From: Micromussa lordhowensis
Taxonomy: Eukaryota > Cnidaria > Anthozoa > Scleractinia > Lobophylliidae
DNA length: 64,000 bases
NCBI GenBank assembly: GCA_964020085.1
Contig: OZ026601.1
Location: 25,899,914 to 25,963,913, forward strand
Direction of reading: 5' to 3'
Below are positions 42,101 through 54,139 of the stretch, in pieces (position 1 is the stretch's first letter; every line of letters begins with the position of its first letter). The notes beneath the pieces were generated by a model, which saw nothing but the letters and a program-made list of their open reading frames with translations, made no database searches and had not been told where the DNA came from. A program made the translations under genes and the position numbers.

Positions 42101-45100
42101 GGTTAAACAAGAACTGTGGATTGTGATGAGATTGCTGAATGGAGGTATATTAATTAACTTACCGCCAGACCTGATCCCTTTATCTGTGTTATTAAGCAAC
42201 TGGGAGTATTTCTACAATCCTCTGGATGGGATGCTAGTCCACTGCAAGGCTATCCTCTAGAATTAAATTTGTCGACCAGTACCCATTTATACCTCTGGGT
42301 GCCGAGATAGACACTGCAAGAGTTAAATTTCTTAAGCACTCAAGAACACATTGCAAGGATCTTTAGTCTAGTGTGCTGTAAATCCTTTAAATTCTCTCTA
42401 GCTTCATGTAAGGCATCAATTTATCTCAAGTGACGAGAACTCGTAGATTTAGTCTTTTGGGCCTGGAAGATTATCATTCACAGCAGTTGAAGCACACTTT
42501 GACTTCGGGTTGGTCTGCACAGACCAAGTATAAAGAGTTTATTAGCTGCACTGATCTGATATGGCTGACAATTTCAAAAACAAGGTTTAAAACATTTGCA
42601 CCAATTAGAGGTCCAGATTCTTATGTTGACCAATAGGATTGTGGTCTCTAGGGATAAGAATGATTTTTCACTCGACAAACTACAAACAACCACAGAGGAA
42701 GAACTTAAGTTAACTTGTGAATTACATGTTGCTTTAATTTGTCAGGTTCAATGCTTGATGTGATTAAGCACCAGAAAAAAAGGGGCGGCTGCGAAGATGG
42801 TGTCCTTGATGAGGCAGTAATAGCATCTGTGTTGCGAGAAGTTCTAAAAGGCCTGGATTATTTTCACAGTCAGGGCCTTATACACAGGTTTGTTGCCAGT
42901 AAATCCCCTGATGCCAACAAACAACTCATCCTGGTTAGCTTAGGTTACCTTTTATTTACTTCTTGTACATGTTAATCATAACTGCTTTGGAGAGAAGCAG
43001 ACAAGCTCCTTTCTTCTCCAGGTGACCATATTATTAATAAACTGCAAGTGCACGTGACTGGGAACTATGTAGGTGTTAAGTATTGCACTTTGATACGTGA
43101 ATGAAGTTCTATGAAAAAGGTTAATTAAAGTGGACATGTACATAAATGTATATTTCGCCACTGACTGAGTGTGAGGTCAAGATGACTGGAGTTCTTTGTC
43201 ATCCCGTGCTTATGGACAGAGATGGAGTTAAGACCTATATAAGCACACAAAAAGAACAAGGCCAATATCTAGCCATCTTGACCAAACAAGCTTTATATTT
43301 CCAGAACTGGATTTATTATCTATGGCTTTGGGGAAATTTTTTGCAAAACACAGCACGTAATCGAAAGCGGACAAGATAGATGATCACAATCAAGATCGCT
43401 CAGTCAGCTCAGTCAATCACACAGCAGGATTCGGTTCATCTTGTCTGCTCTTGTAGTCAATTACAATAAATAGAGGATATTTACATGTTCGCGCGTGGAT
43501 ACAAATTGTATCTTCAAGTGTTCAACTCGATATCTTATGAGTGAGAGCAGTGATAAATGCTATCTCTGTAAATTATTTATGTCTTTCTTTTCTTAAATTC
43601 TGTTTGTAGGGATGTAAAAGCCGGTAATATTCTGTTGGCTACTGATGGGACAGTACAATTAGCTGGTATGCTCTCTCTGTGCAATTTAGTTTATCTGAAA
43701 CAGTAAAATTTTAATTATGTAAATCTGTACAAATACATGTACACTGTTAGGTTTAGAGCGCTTTTAAATTGAGTGTCGAACGTACATGTACATGTAATCA
43801 GGCAATTACTTTTGTTTCAATGGTTTTGGTTTAACTCTGGTTTGAGACTGGCTGAGTAGTTTAATTGGTGAGTAATTGGTTTTGTTTTGGTTTTGCGATA
43901 ATGAATTGAAAACCCATGTTATATGTACATTTAAAAATACATACATTCACCCTAACCCTTATGAATGACTTAACAAGTGGTTAACACAAAGAGAGATGTG
44001 GCTGACTGGGCTCTTTGATATTTGTTTTGTAGATTTTGGTGTTAGTTCTGTGATTAGTGACTATGGTGACAGATCCAGGCCCAAGGTTAGGAAGACATTT
44101 GTGGGTACACCATGCTGGATGGCCCCGGAGGTCATGGAGCAGGTCAGGCTTATTAAATACTATATGTACAGACCTTTACTTGGCTACATCTAGGATAGAA
44201 CACTGCAACATTGTGGCTGGCATGCACAAGGTGGCTTGTTGCAGGGGCGGGTCTATGCAGCAGCTTGTGTCATGTCAACGCAACATAGGGAACCTTGAAA
44301 GGGCCAAGCCCCTTGCAGTGTTTATACAAAGGGATTTTTTTAACAGATGCATTGAAAACTTGGCCCGCCATGTGTTGCTCTGCTAAAAATAATTCTAACC
44401 AATTTTGCTAGATTAACCACACAGTATTAAAATTTCATCAACTATAAAGTACATGTAGAACATTGCATTGTTTGAAGCTAATCATTGTTGTGAATTTGCA
44501 TAAACATTTTGAAAAAGTGTCGTATCTGGCCTGTTCTGCATGTACTTCTCACAGCTACATGTAAACAAGGTCCAGCAAATGCTGTTTTACAAACCTTATG
44601 TTTAATATACAATTTTTGGTGCAATGTTTCAAATATTGAAATTCTGAGGTAGTGTTACAGTGTACACTGTATGTACATATAGCAATGACTCTATGTTATC
44701 ATCTATTTAACCATTAGATTGTGAGCTCAAGATTTCTATTCCGGGATAGTTGACGAGGGTGCAGCCTGAGTCAACTACAGGTGTATCACGCATAGAAATT
44801 GACAGCGAATAATCTGATTGTTTTGGTGTATAACTGTAAATTTACTAGTCATTCAAAACTTAATCTAAGTCCTCGTCTAGTAGATTTATACAATAACAAT
44901 GCTTTATTTTGTTCTGAACAGTTAAAACACAAAATTACAAGAACTGCGATATCTTTAGAAATAGATGTGTTTTAAAAGTCAAGCCAGGGGGGACAAATGA
45001 TTTTGAGTTATTCCCTGCCTTTGACGAGCAAAACAAAATAAGATCAAGGGAATGAAAGAGACAAGTAGATAAGGTGCAAACACAGGGAGACATTGTTCAC

Positions 45101-48100
45101 CAAAGGGGCATGCTAACTACTACTAGCACTGCATAGCCTAGTCCTGTGTTACTACTTCTAATGAGCCAGTAGTGTGAGAATGGGGACGTAAACATCTCAT
45201 AACTGCCATCTATCCTTTTGGTGTTGCGATATTGCTCTGTTTACTGCTGCTGTTGTTCTTGTTTTAAAAGCTTGCCATGTCCATGTTTTTAAATGTTAGC
45301 TTTAAGTTAATGACATGTCAAACTTGTTAAGGTTCATGGATATAACCACAAGGCGGACATATGGAGTTTTGGTATTACAGCCATTGAACTGGCAACTGGA
45401 ACAGCTCCTTACGCTAAGTTTCCAGCCATGAAGGTAAGCTGGCACATGTATTTTGATCATAATTTTAGGACGAGTGTTAGAATAAGCAGCTTTAAGGCTC
45501 ACAATGCAACACACCTTTTTTTAACACAACTTCATTTCTTGCCAGGTACTTATGTTGACTTTACAGAATGACCCACCTTCTCTAGACACTGTTGCTCAGA
45601 ATGATGGAAAAGAAAGCTACAAGAAGTACTCCAAAATGTTCAGAAAGATGATCAGTAGTTGTCTAATGAAAGAGCCTGCTCAGAGGTACAAAATAACAAT
45701 ATAAAAATTAAGACCACTAGATCTGGTGAACACACTTGAAGGGAGTGAATTAAATACTTCTCTAGTTGCTTTTATGCCAATGAAACCAAGGTATCAAGCC
45801 ACTTGGATTTGATCTTACATTTTAACCAAACTGCCTTGCCTGTTACTTAGTGTTACATGTATTGTTGGAAGAGTGAATACTTTCTGAAACTGTCCCTCTT
45901 ATTTTTAGTCAGCTCTCTCCCTCTTTACATGTTGTTGGAATTTCAGTCTTTCTGCAAGCGTTAATGTGACTCTATCTTTGTTAGGCCAGATGCTAAAGAA
46001 CTATTAAAGCTTCCCTTCTTCAAGAAAGCAAGGGTAAGGGTTGTTCCTCAGATCTATGGCCTGGTAGAACTTTTTTTACGAGTATGTATAATAAATGGAG
46101 AAGTTTCTGAGAAAAACTTGTTTATCGATGGTGTAAGCCATAAAAGAAATATCATGTGTGGGTTGGTATTCAGCACGCTGTTCACAAACGGGCTTCTTTG
46201 TTGATTCTGCTGAAATGCGATGCAAATTTATTTTGAACACATTCAAAAGCCATTGCGACGGGTGTAGTGTTGGTAAATGATGAAAAACATCTCCTTTGCT
46301 CATGAAAGTTCCGTTTGAAAAGGATAACCCGTTTATATCGATAAGAACATGCTTTCTATCTAACTCGTTTACACTTGCAATAGGGAAGATATTTGTTTAC
46401 AAACACTGATTTTGTTATTTAAATGATCAAAACGTTAAACAAAAGAATTCTTTGTTTCAGCAGCCAATAGTTCTCTGGTTGGCATATTAATAACAATAGG
46501 TGACGTCACTGATACATTCTCTTTGCTTTGTATCGGGAGAAGACCTCATGTAGTTCGTAGTCGTGTAGTTTTCTAGTGCTGTCAAGCTATTCTTTAGAAC
46601 AATAATCCGCTAACAACAGAAAGACAATGAGCCAGCTCATACATACAAATGAAGAGATGCGTATGTGCGCATGTGCGCATATACGCATTTTTATACGCAC
46701 ATACGCGTATACTTATACGCACATACGCGTTTTCTTATACGCACATACGCGTATACTAATACGCACATATGCGTACATTTATACGCGTATTATGCGCGTT
46801 TTTTGGTTAACGTATATCTGAGCGGTACTGTACCTATAGTAATTAAGTAATCAAACAATCAATTAATTATTTTATTATTTTTTTTTTTGGGGGGGGGGGT
46901 GAGGGTACTGGGAGGGGGTGTGGTATTTTACAGGTAATCCTTATGAATTTTCTAACCCCCTCCCCACTATCAGGATTTTTTCCCTCGTCCCCTCGTAATC
47001 CTAACGTTTTAGATAACCACCCCCCACCCACCCCTGCCAAAAAAAAAGAAATAAGTAAAATTGCCACAGTTCTAATGTGATCAATTGGATGTTGTTGTTA
47101 GGGAGGCTTAACTGTATTTGCAACTAGTTGCCGGGGTTGGGTTGATGATGTTAGGTACATATCAATGTAGGCGGTTCTGGGGTCACCCCAACCCCCCTCC
47201 CCCCCCCCCCCCCCTCTTCTTTGAGTCCTTTTTTTGGCATGGTCTCCCCGTCCCACCCACCCCTGTCTCATAAAAAATAAATGTTCTGTAGGGAATCTCA
47301 GAGGTATTACGAGTTTGGACTAATATTTCTATACCCTTCTTTGCAGGAAAAGGACTTTCTAGTGGAAACTTTAGTCCCACTTATGCCTTCACTGGGTGAA
47401 AGGTCACAGAAGGTAAGTAGGACAAGGTAACTGAGAACAAAAACAAGCAAAAACAAAAGAAGAAAGAAATGAAATAACAAACGATCGAATAAAGATGTCA
47501 CAGAGTAATACAACTCTGCACACAAATTATTTTTGGTCTGAGGTTTCGTATTATTAGACTATCTTTTTCATTGCCGAAAACCTGTAGTTCGTTGTTGTTA
47601 GTGGTAAGGTATTTCTAAGTACGCGTAAATTGATATTACCTGCACCTTCTACCAGTGATGGTTGAATAAATGAATGAATGAATGAAAACTTTTTTTATAA
47701 CACGGTAAAAAATATCAGCATATATTAATAGAAAAAAGAAAGACATGACACATGTAAGATTTTCTATTTACTGGTTTGAATGTCTGCCTTATGGGAGTCC
47801 GATGCAGAGAACCATTTATTATGGAACGATCTTCCCTAAAAACATCGCTCCATAGAGAAGCTCCGCTGTATTTGGAATTACTCTTCAGGTAGTCAGTTTG
47901 TAATTTCCCTAGACAAAAGGTGCGTTGCTTTAGAGCGATCCAGATCACGATCAGTGATCCAAGATCACTCGGATCACGGTTCATCAAGGGAGACAATTAA
48001 TCCACTCTGGGCAAGGATTCACTCATTTGGTTTATTTGACGCACCTTATACACTGGATCCTCGACTGTATCATAGGTAAAGCGAGTCCCGGGCTCCAGTG

Positions 48101-51100
48101 GAAGGCTTCACCGCGCGGCCGATGGTAGCTGGGAGTGGTCAGACGACGAAGAGAAAAAAGGAGATGAAAGCGATGACGACGGAGAAGATAAAACATCGGA
48201 AAACGTGGACACTGTCAAGGTAAGGTGACATCGAAGAAGTGCATACACAGAATTAGGCTAAACTAGGTTATCCTCAGTGGGGCGCATTTCGCTCCGCTGT
48301 TTTTTCGCGCTGCGCCGTAACAGACTACTCCTGGAAGGGGCTATGGCGCCTTCTAGAGTGAAGCGCTCGTTGCACTTGAGGTACGTGCATGACCGACCTC
48401 CTTCCAAAGCGTGCGGTGAAATGTCAAAAATAATGCTTTTATCGCAAAGCCAGGATCAAACGGCAACTGGAGTTGAAGCTCTCACTGGCGTTCAACCCCT
48501 GGCCATATTCACTAAATTCGAACTCGCTCAGATTTTCGTGCAACCTGGACGAGTGTTTTGTCCAGCCCGTTTGACACACAGGTGAACTGAAGTTACCTCT
48601 GGCTCGACTAGCTTTGAAGAACTCTCGCCATTCGCACTCTTCCTATTCTTGCCCATTTCGTTGTTTTACATGCAACGCAAGAAAGTAAGTTAATCAGTGC
48701 AAGTGATATCTCGTAATTTCCTTGTGATAGAAATACTCATTCATCACGCCCCCACCCCCCCAACTCGATGACCAGCCGCTGCTCGGGAAAGGAGCCCGCG
48801 TTCCTCTCCGAAGTCTCTTCTCGGGGAGGAACGTAGACCAATTGTTCTGGCCTTATTTAAAAAACCGAACCCAAACGTGTTTAGTAAACGGGAATAAATC
48901 GCCTATGATGTTCCTTCGCTGTGGTGTTCCACAGGGAACGATTCTTGGGCCCCTTCTATTTCCTTTTTATATAAATGATCTGCCTAATTGTCTTAGGGTT
49001 AGGGTATTAATGTATTAAATCTATGTTGAAGAATTACGATTTTGATAGTAGTCGTATGTAAGTTCTATTTTGTTTTTATACACGGCTTCCTTAGAGTACC
49101 TACCATGTAGTAGTTATTAGTGTTTTTTTAGTAAGTTATGTTAATTCAATATTGTAAAGTCCTGAAGGAAATACCGTGTCTAAATAAAGATTTTACCCTT
49201 TACCTTTACCGGACTCGAGTGAGTCGGCGGAAACGAGCCTACCCCCTCCCCAGTGTATTAAACACTGTTATCAAAGGGGTCCTGTAACAGAAACTGTAGT
49301 GAAAGTAAGGTAAAAAAAGGCGTACAAAATTAGTAAAAAAAATATAATAACATATTCACTTGAGCATTTGTCATGGATCTACATGTCAGTTCGATCTCCG
49401 AAGTGTGCACTAAGAACATTTTCATTCTTCAGGAAAATCCAACCAAAGGCGAAGAGCCGTCTATCCACGTTCAACCAGCCACGCCAACATCACCCAAACC
49501 TCGTAAGTGTCGTTAATACAACATGCAGTGTTGTATCTTTTGTGTCGTTACAGTTGTCACGCAGGGTACATGTGTCACGTAGCCCGTGTTTCGCTTTAGT
49601 CACACAATGGACCAAGAAATGCTTGCCCTTGCGGGCTACAGCTTTTTGAGAAGGTTGCTGACAGTTTTGTACCATTTTTTCAGCTGCACAAATTAATTTG
49701 GATCTCACCCTTAGATTAAGGTATGTGGTTTGTGTTGTGTTGAATTCCACTAATGTGTCTTGTGCTTGTAAAACCAAAGCAAAAATAAATGAAAAGGATG
49801 CGACACTGACCAAAAATGTCTACTTGGAGAGGAGTATTATCTTGTACCGTTCAACCGAACTTTTGTGATTGTGTTGGAAGTGTTCATAATGTGTCATCAT
49901 TTATATCTTTTGATCTGTAACAGAAATGCCAAGAAAGAATTGAATGACATCAGATTTGACTTCACTCCTGGTAAAGGTAAGATGTTTTTCAAGGTTTCGT
50001 TGACTCGTAGATCTCTCCATTTCTCTTTTATAGCCCTTTTTACGGTCTACTTTTCCCATTTGTTGCGTTCTCGAGGTACGAGAGAACGCCTCCTAATTTT
50101 GTTTCGCAGGCGCCAGAAAGCGAGAATTTTTGGACTGCAAAATTGGCCGCCCCTGTAAGGTTTTTCAGGGATTTTTAGCCTACATCATTGCAAAGCACGT
50201 GTATACGAGACGATTTGTTCGCGATCGCTCATTTCTAGAAGTTTTGATTCTGGACCGTGCGAGGCCCGTTTGGTCAGCGTGCGAGATAACGTGTTTTTGT
50301 TACATAGCTGGGACGGACGACCGTATTTTATTCTGTTCACGAACACGACTTTGCATCGCCTTGGCTCTGTAATGTTAACCGTGGGATCTAATAATTATTG
50401 CCAGTCGCACGGAGTTTGTCCGGGACTTTGTTTACGACAAAACAAGGATAAACGGAAACGCGAGAGCAAATGTTACAGATGTTAGCTGATATTAGTGCTT
50501 CCAGCTCAGAATACTAGAAGTAACACAACTATCCTTTTTTTAAAAATTAGCCTTTATGCCAAAACAGTACCAGTAAAAGTGAGAATGAGACGTGTTGATG
50601 GCATGAAATTGTGAGTTTACCGAAACTGGAGCCGTCACGCAACGTGTCATCAAAGGTCATATCAAAATCGCATGAGCAAGGAAAATCAATAACAAGGAAA
50701 TCAAAACCACAGAACATAGTGGACTTTGTCAGTATGTTACATGTCTGTAAAACTTCAGCCGTTCACATAAAGATAATGATTTCAGCAACAGACAACTATT
50801 ATCACAGGCGGAGAACCAGGACGTAACATGTCGATCAAAGTCGATCATCGGAAACGTAGTCGATAAGTCGATAATACTCGATATTTGTCGATAATTGTCA
50901 ATCGACAAGATTAATTTGTCGATAAAAGTCGATAATCACAAGATTTTCAACTGATTATCGATTTTATCGACAAAAATGCAGACACATTTTTTCAATCGGC
51001 CACGAAATTGTAAACAGCTTTAAAGTAAATCCGTATGGCAGTAAAGTCGATCAAAGTCGATAATCACAAAAAATTGTGTGATCGATTTTTATCGACATCC

Positions 51101-52732
51101 GATATTTGTCGATTGATTAGTATCGAATTTGATCGACAACGATTGACTTTTATCGACTATCGAAATTATCGACATGTTACGTCCTGGGAGAACGCACTCC
51201 TAATCTTTGATTACTACTAGTTTTACAATATAATGCAACATATACATGTATGTTAGGCAATTTGGGGCAATTTTGTAGTTTCTTCCCGAAATTGACGGAT
51301 TACGTTGAATAGCAAAATGAGAAAAGTTATTGCTGTGCCGAAGTCATGTCCAGCACGCTCCAAAAAAAAACTAGTTCCCTCGTACGTTTAAAGCTTCCCT
51401 TACGTCTGCAGACTTGCTCCATATTTTTCTTGGACATGAACCCTTCAACCGCCTCCAAGTGACATCATCGCCGGCATAGTTGGGGCGTTAACCAACGATT
51501 TCCTTGTTTGCACATCCAACAATCCAACATGGCCGCGTCGTCTTCGTCATTTGAATCTCCCTTCTTCGTCCCTTTGCTTGTAACCAGCTTGTTTCAGAGA
51601 CTAGTTTTTCGGATTCCTTTCTTGTATTTTCTTTCCCTTGTTTTTGCTTTTGTGCTTTGTTCATGTCACTCATCTCTTGATCGGTTTCTCACTCAGATAC
51701 AGCTGAAGGCGTGGCACAAGAGCTCGTCTCGGCCGGGTTAATAAGTGGACAGGATTTAGTAGTTGGTAAGTCACACTCTCTTAATCTCGCATAATCACCT
51801 TCGCAAGGTTGCCATTACTCCCTTTTTCGTGCGCAGGACTAGTTGTTTGTGATCTGTTCAACATTCCTGCATTTTCTTCTTTCCAGTTGCCGCTAACCTT
51901 AGAAAAGTAATTGATAATCCACCAAGTAGCAAATCAATGACGTTCCCGCTAGTAAGTATGGCGTGTGTATTTTTTTGTGAGTGGGTTTTGTGTTTGTTCG
52001 TTTGGAAGGCGTGTTTGGTAGATCGTTGCATCCCGATTAGATAGGTCAGTATTCAGGCTCTGACCAGGCTCGCTGTGTTGCGTTCTTGATCAAGATACTA
52101 CTCTCACAGTAGCTCTGTCCAATCAGAAGTGTAAATGGGTACCAGTAAATTGTTGAAAAAACCTAGCAGAATGCTAGGGAGAAACCAACTTCATGCCTCT
52201 TGTAGTAAGATAGATATTTATTATATCAAACACGAAAGACCGTGTTTGACCATATTTCCAAACACAGAGAAGAGAGTTCAACATAAGACGAGTAGCGGAG
52301 TGCTTTTGACGAATGTTTGGAAATGTGGTCAAACACCGTCTTGAGAATTTGTTAAATCTTCTCAATGGAAACTAAAGCTAAGGGGAAAATTCAGAATTCC
52401 ATTCGTAAAAATCAATTCTAATTAAGATCAGATATGGTCATACATGTATCCAAACACCCTCACGGTTATGATTCTCTTTGTTAAACCTAATGAATTATTA
52501 ATCAGTATGGGAAGGTAGAGTCAATTGGTGTTAAAGCTAAGGCGCCTGGTTTCTCAGATCCCTGCTATAACATGCTATAAATGTGCCCTTAATTTCTTAT
52601 TTTTCAATGCTCATTTTTTATTTGTTTGTTTATTTATTTTTTTGTTTATTTCAGAAATCAAGTGGGCATTTAAACGAGCCGCCTGACGATCGCACACTTA
52701 TTGGATTCGCCCAGCTCACAATCAACTCTTAG
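39178..52732 (+). CDS. OXSR1: OXSR1/SPAK-type Ser/Thr kinase (WNK-activated STE20 kinase), 17 exons
   Basis: Exons: 39178-39244, 39314-39426, 42036-42144, 42746-42887, 43610-43665, 44033-44142, 45332-45433, 45546-45685, 45985-46033, 47347-47412, 48076-48219, 49433-49502, 49684-49720, 49924-49976, 51697-51765, 51887-51951, 52655-52732. All have AG/GT borders and compatible phases; the total is 1470 nt, 489 residues (human OXSR1 has 527). The glycine loop is GYGATA (residues 23-28), the ATP lysine K45, the HRD motif 143-145, DFG 163-165, the activation-loop Thr T184 in [15 protein letters not shown] (the WNK target) and DIWSFG later. The S-motif VPGSSGRLH lies at 322-330. The C-terminus (about 392-489; [34 protein letters not shown]) is the CCT domain that binds RFxV/I peptides in WNKs and cation-chloride cotransporters. 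The region between S-motif and CCT is shorter than in vertebrates. One gene stands for both vertebrate OXSR1 and STK39. Confidence 0.96.
39427..42035 (+). other. OXSR1 intron 2
   Basis: A 2.6-kb intron with a G-run of about 17 bases near 40442-40458 and otherwise AT-rich sequence. I see no repeat family or gene in it. Confidence 0.6.
42205..42350 (-). mobile_element. SINE fragment in OXSR1 intron 3
   Basis: In reverse, it shows the SINE body words tgtgttcttgag, ataaatgggtact and tggactagcatcccatcc. The tRNA-like head is missing. Confidence 0.7.
43150..43478. mobile_element. Composite foldback element, copy 2 (OXSR1 intron 4)
   Basis: Matches 27102-27412 in order: gtgtgaggtcaagatg, the ttatggac arm, ccaatatctagccatcttga, then ggatttattat...ggggaaatttttt and aatcacacagcaggatt...ttcatcttg. 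It has more substitutions than copy 1. Confidence 0.7.
44143..45331 (+). other. OXSR1 intron 6
   Basis: No gene or clear repeat seen. Confidence 0.5.
46657..46802 (+). repeat. 22-bp minisatellite of alternating purine-pyrimidine (OXSR1 intron 9)
   Basis: Units of the type tatacgcacatacgcgtatac repeat about five times, preceded by gtgcgcatgtgcgcata. Nearly every step alternates purine and pyrimidine, as in known Z-DNA-forming sequences. Confidence 0.85.
46870..47220. repeat. G/C homopolymer tracts (OXSR1 intron 9)
   Basis: A T-run joined to a G-run at about 46877-46898, C-rich ccaccccccacccacccc near 47020, and a C-run of about 16 bases near 47197-47214. These may form G-quadruplexes on one strand or i-motifs on the other. 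Confidence 0.75.
47700..47960 (-). pseudogene. Possible LINE C-terminal relic (OXSR1 intron 10)
   Basis: In the minus frame 47996-47715 the stretch [16 protein letters not shown] resembles the YSGAxLWN motif near the end of CR1-type ORF2. The rest is not convincing. Confidence 0.3.
48850..49205 (+). mobile_element. LINE fragment (OXSR1 intron 11)
   Basis: The frame [16 protein letters not shown]...[14 protein letters not shown]...INDLPNCL is a reverse transcriptase finger/palm segment. It breaks off at about 48990 and passes to a LINE-like 3' tail (ccgtgtctaaataaagatttt). It is 5'-truncated and internally deleted. Confidence 0.82.
50817..51186. mobile_element. Foldback MITE rich in GTCGATAA (OXSR1 intron 14)
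   Basis: Ends are exact inverted repeats of CAGGACGTAACATGTCGAT. GGAGAAC flanks both sides (50810-50816, 51187-51193) as a 7-bp target duplication. TCGAT or ATCGA words recur about 20 times in both orientations, so the whole element can fold on itself. No coding capacity. Confidence 0.88.
52040..52185 (+). mobile_element. SINE fragment (OXSR1 intron 16)
   Basis: Shares the words gctgtgttgcgttcttgatcaag, actctcacagta and gtgtaaatgggtacc with the SINE family. The tRNA-like head is lost. Confidence 0.65.
52222..52437. mobile_element. Foldback element (ACACGAAAG family), copy 1
   Basis: Contains acacgaaagaccgtgtttgacc, a central gtgtttgg/ccaaacac pairing and cttctcaatggaaactaaagctaag. Copy 2 at 58325 has the same order of words. 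The ends are not sharply defined. Confidence 0.65.
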
Positions 52733-54107
52733 CAAAGGATAGCCCTCGCCAATCAGTCACAAGAAAAGATAGATGAAATGATTTAGTTTTGTGTTACATG
52801 AATTATATCGTACTCACATGTAGATGTGTTTTTCAAAGCAGATCGCTCGAAAAATCGTTCGGTGGAACGAGTATCCGAACGTTTGCCCAAAGTTTTAGCC
52901 AATCAAGCGCGCGAAACGAAGTCTTATCGCCAGTTAAAGGGGCTATGTGGTAAATATAAGTAAAGCCGTTCGTGAAAGTACCGGCCTAACTTCATTCTCT
53001 TGATGGGACCGCATAGAAAAGGAGTTTCATCATTTATGTCGCATCAAAAATACAAAAAAAATACAGTCTTATGTTGGCCATTCTTCGCAACTTTCCCCTG
53101 ATTTTTCATCACTTTCGGACCGCTGCGCGTCTTGGTGTGTATCAAACAACAACAACAACTACTACAAAAAAGGAAAATAGAATGTTAAGAAAAACCTTGA
53201 CTAGGACATAAGAATGTAACTGTCGTTACATTCTACGCTTTGCCCAGAATGCCGCGACAAATCCGGGACTTTTATTGAGCTGCCGGCGCTAAATTTGAAA
53301 GCTCATCAGGGAAATGTGCGCTAGACGATAGAAAAAAAAATGGCTGAAAAGGTCAAGAAGGGGTTTTGTTTTTCCCAATTTCTCATATACCAGCTTACAT
53401 AAGCTACTAGTACCATATGGCTTTTATTGAAGAAAGATCTTCTAAACTGTGCGTACTGTGATCTGGTATTTTGCTCTTCTCTAACTTATGTCAAGTTAAC
53501 ATGAAAATCCACTTTGTCGGTTTGTGGGACTGATACTTAATGGAACGAGATTTTTATTCCAACGTTTAGACATGGGCGTTCAAGTCACGCAATTTGTTAT
53601 ACATCATTACCCTGTAAAAGTGCTATGCAATACTGTAGCACCTTTACTCAACGATAAAAACAGTTTTGATTAGATGTTTGCTTTAAACATTGGGAAGATC
53701 TCTACGATATGTGAGGGTAGAGTGGGTTATTAATGTTGAATGGGTTTCGCGAATATGTCAGCGATTTCAGTTGCTTATTTCGCGTATTTTTATAAGTGAA
53801 AAGGCAAGAGAAGAGGTCAGAAAAATACTCGAAGGGATTAGCCAGCGAGTCAAACCTCCTAACCAGTATCATGAGAGGTCTGCATGTATCAGGATCACAG
53901 ATGGAAACTGATATACTCACTCAGTACATTCCGTTTGACAACTCCCAGCCCATGTGTATTAAAGCAGAAGTTTACGAATAGCGTACAACTGGACAATACA
54001 CTGTAGCTCACTCTTTAACTTGTAAGGAAAACTTTCCTGTCACAGAGCTCTCACTTTAGGCTTGGAAGAAAAGGTAGTGAGAATAGGTGTACAAAATAGG
54101 GGATTCA

Positions 54108-54139
<32 letters not shown>

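Noticed and set aside
46627..46850. Frames rich in Tyr, Thr, His and Ile as repeat peptides
   Set aside because: They are readings of the 22-bp minisatellite inside an OXSR1 intron.
48277..48585. 102-codon frame after OXSR1 exon 11 as an exon extension
   Set aside because: It is in another frame, is not bounded by splice sites that fit the neighbouring phases and does not resemble the kinase family.
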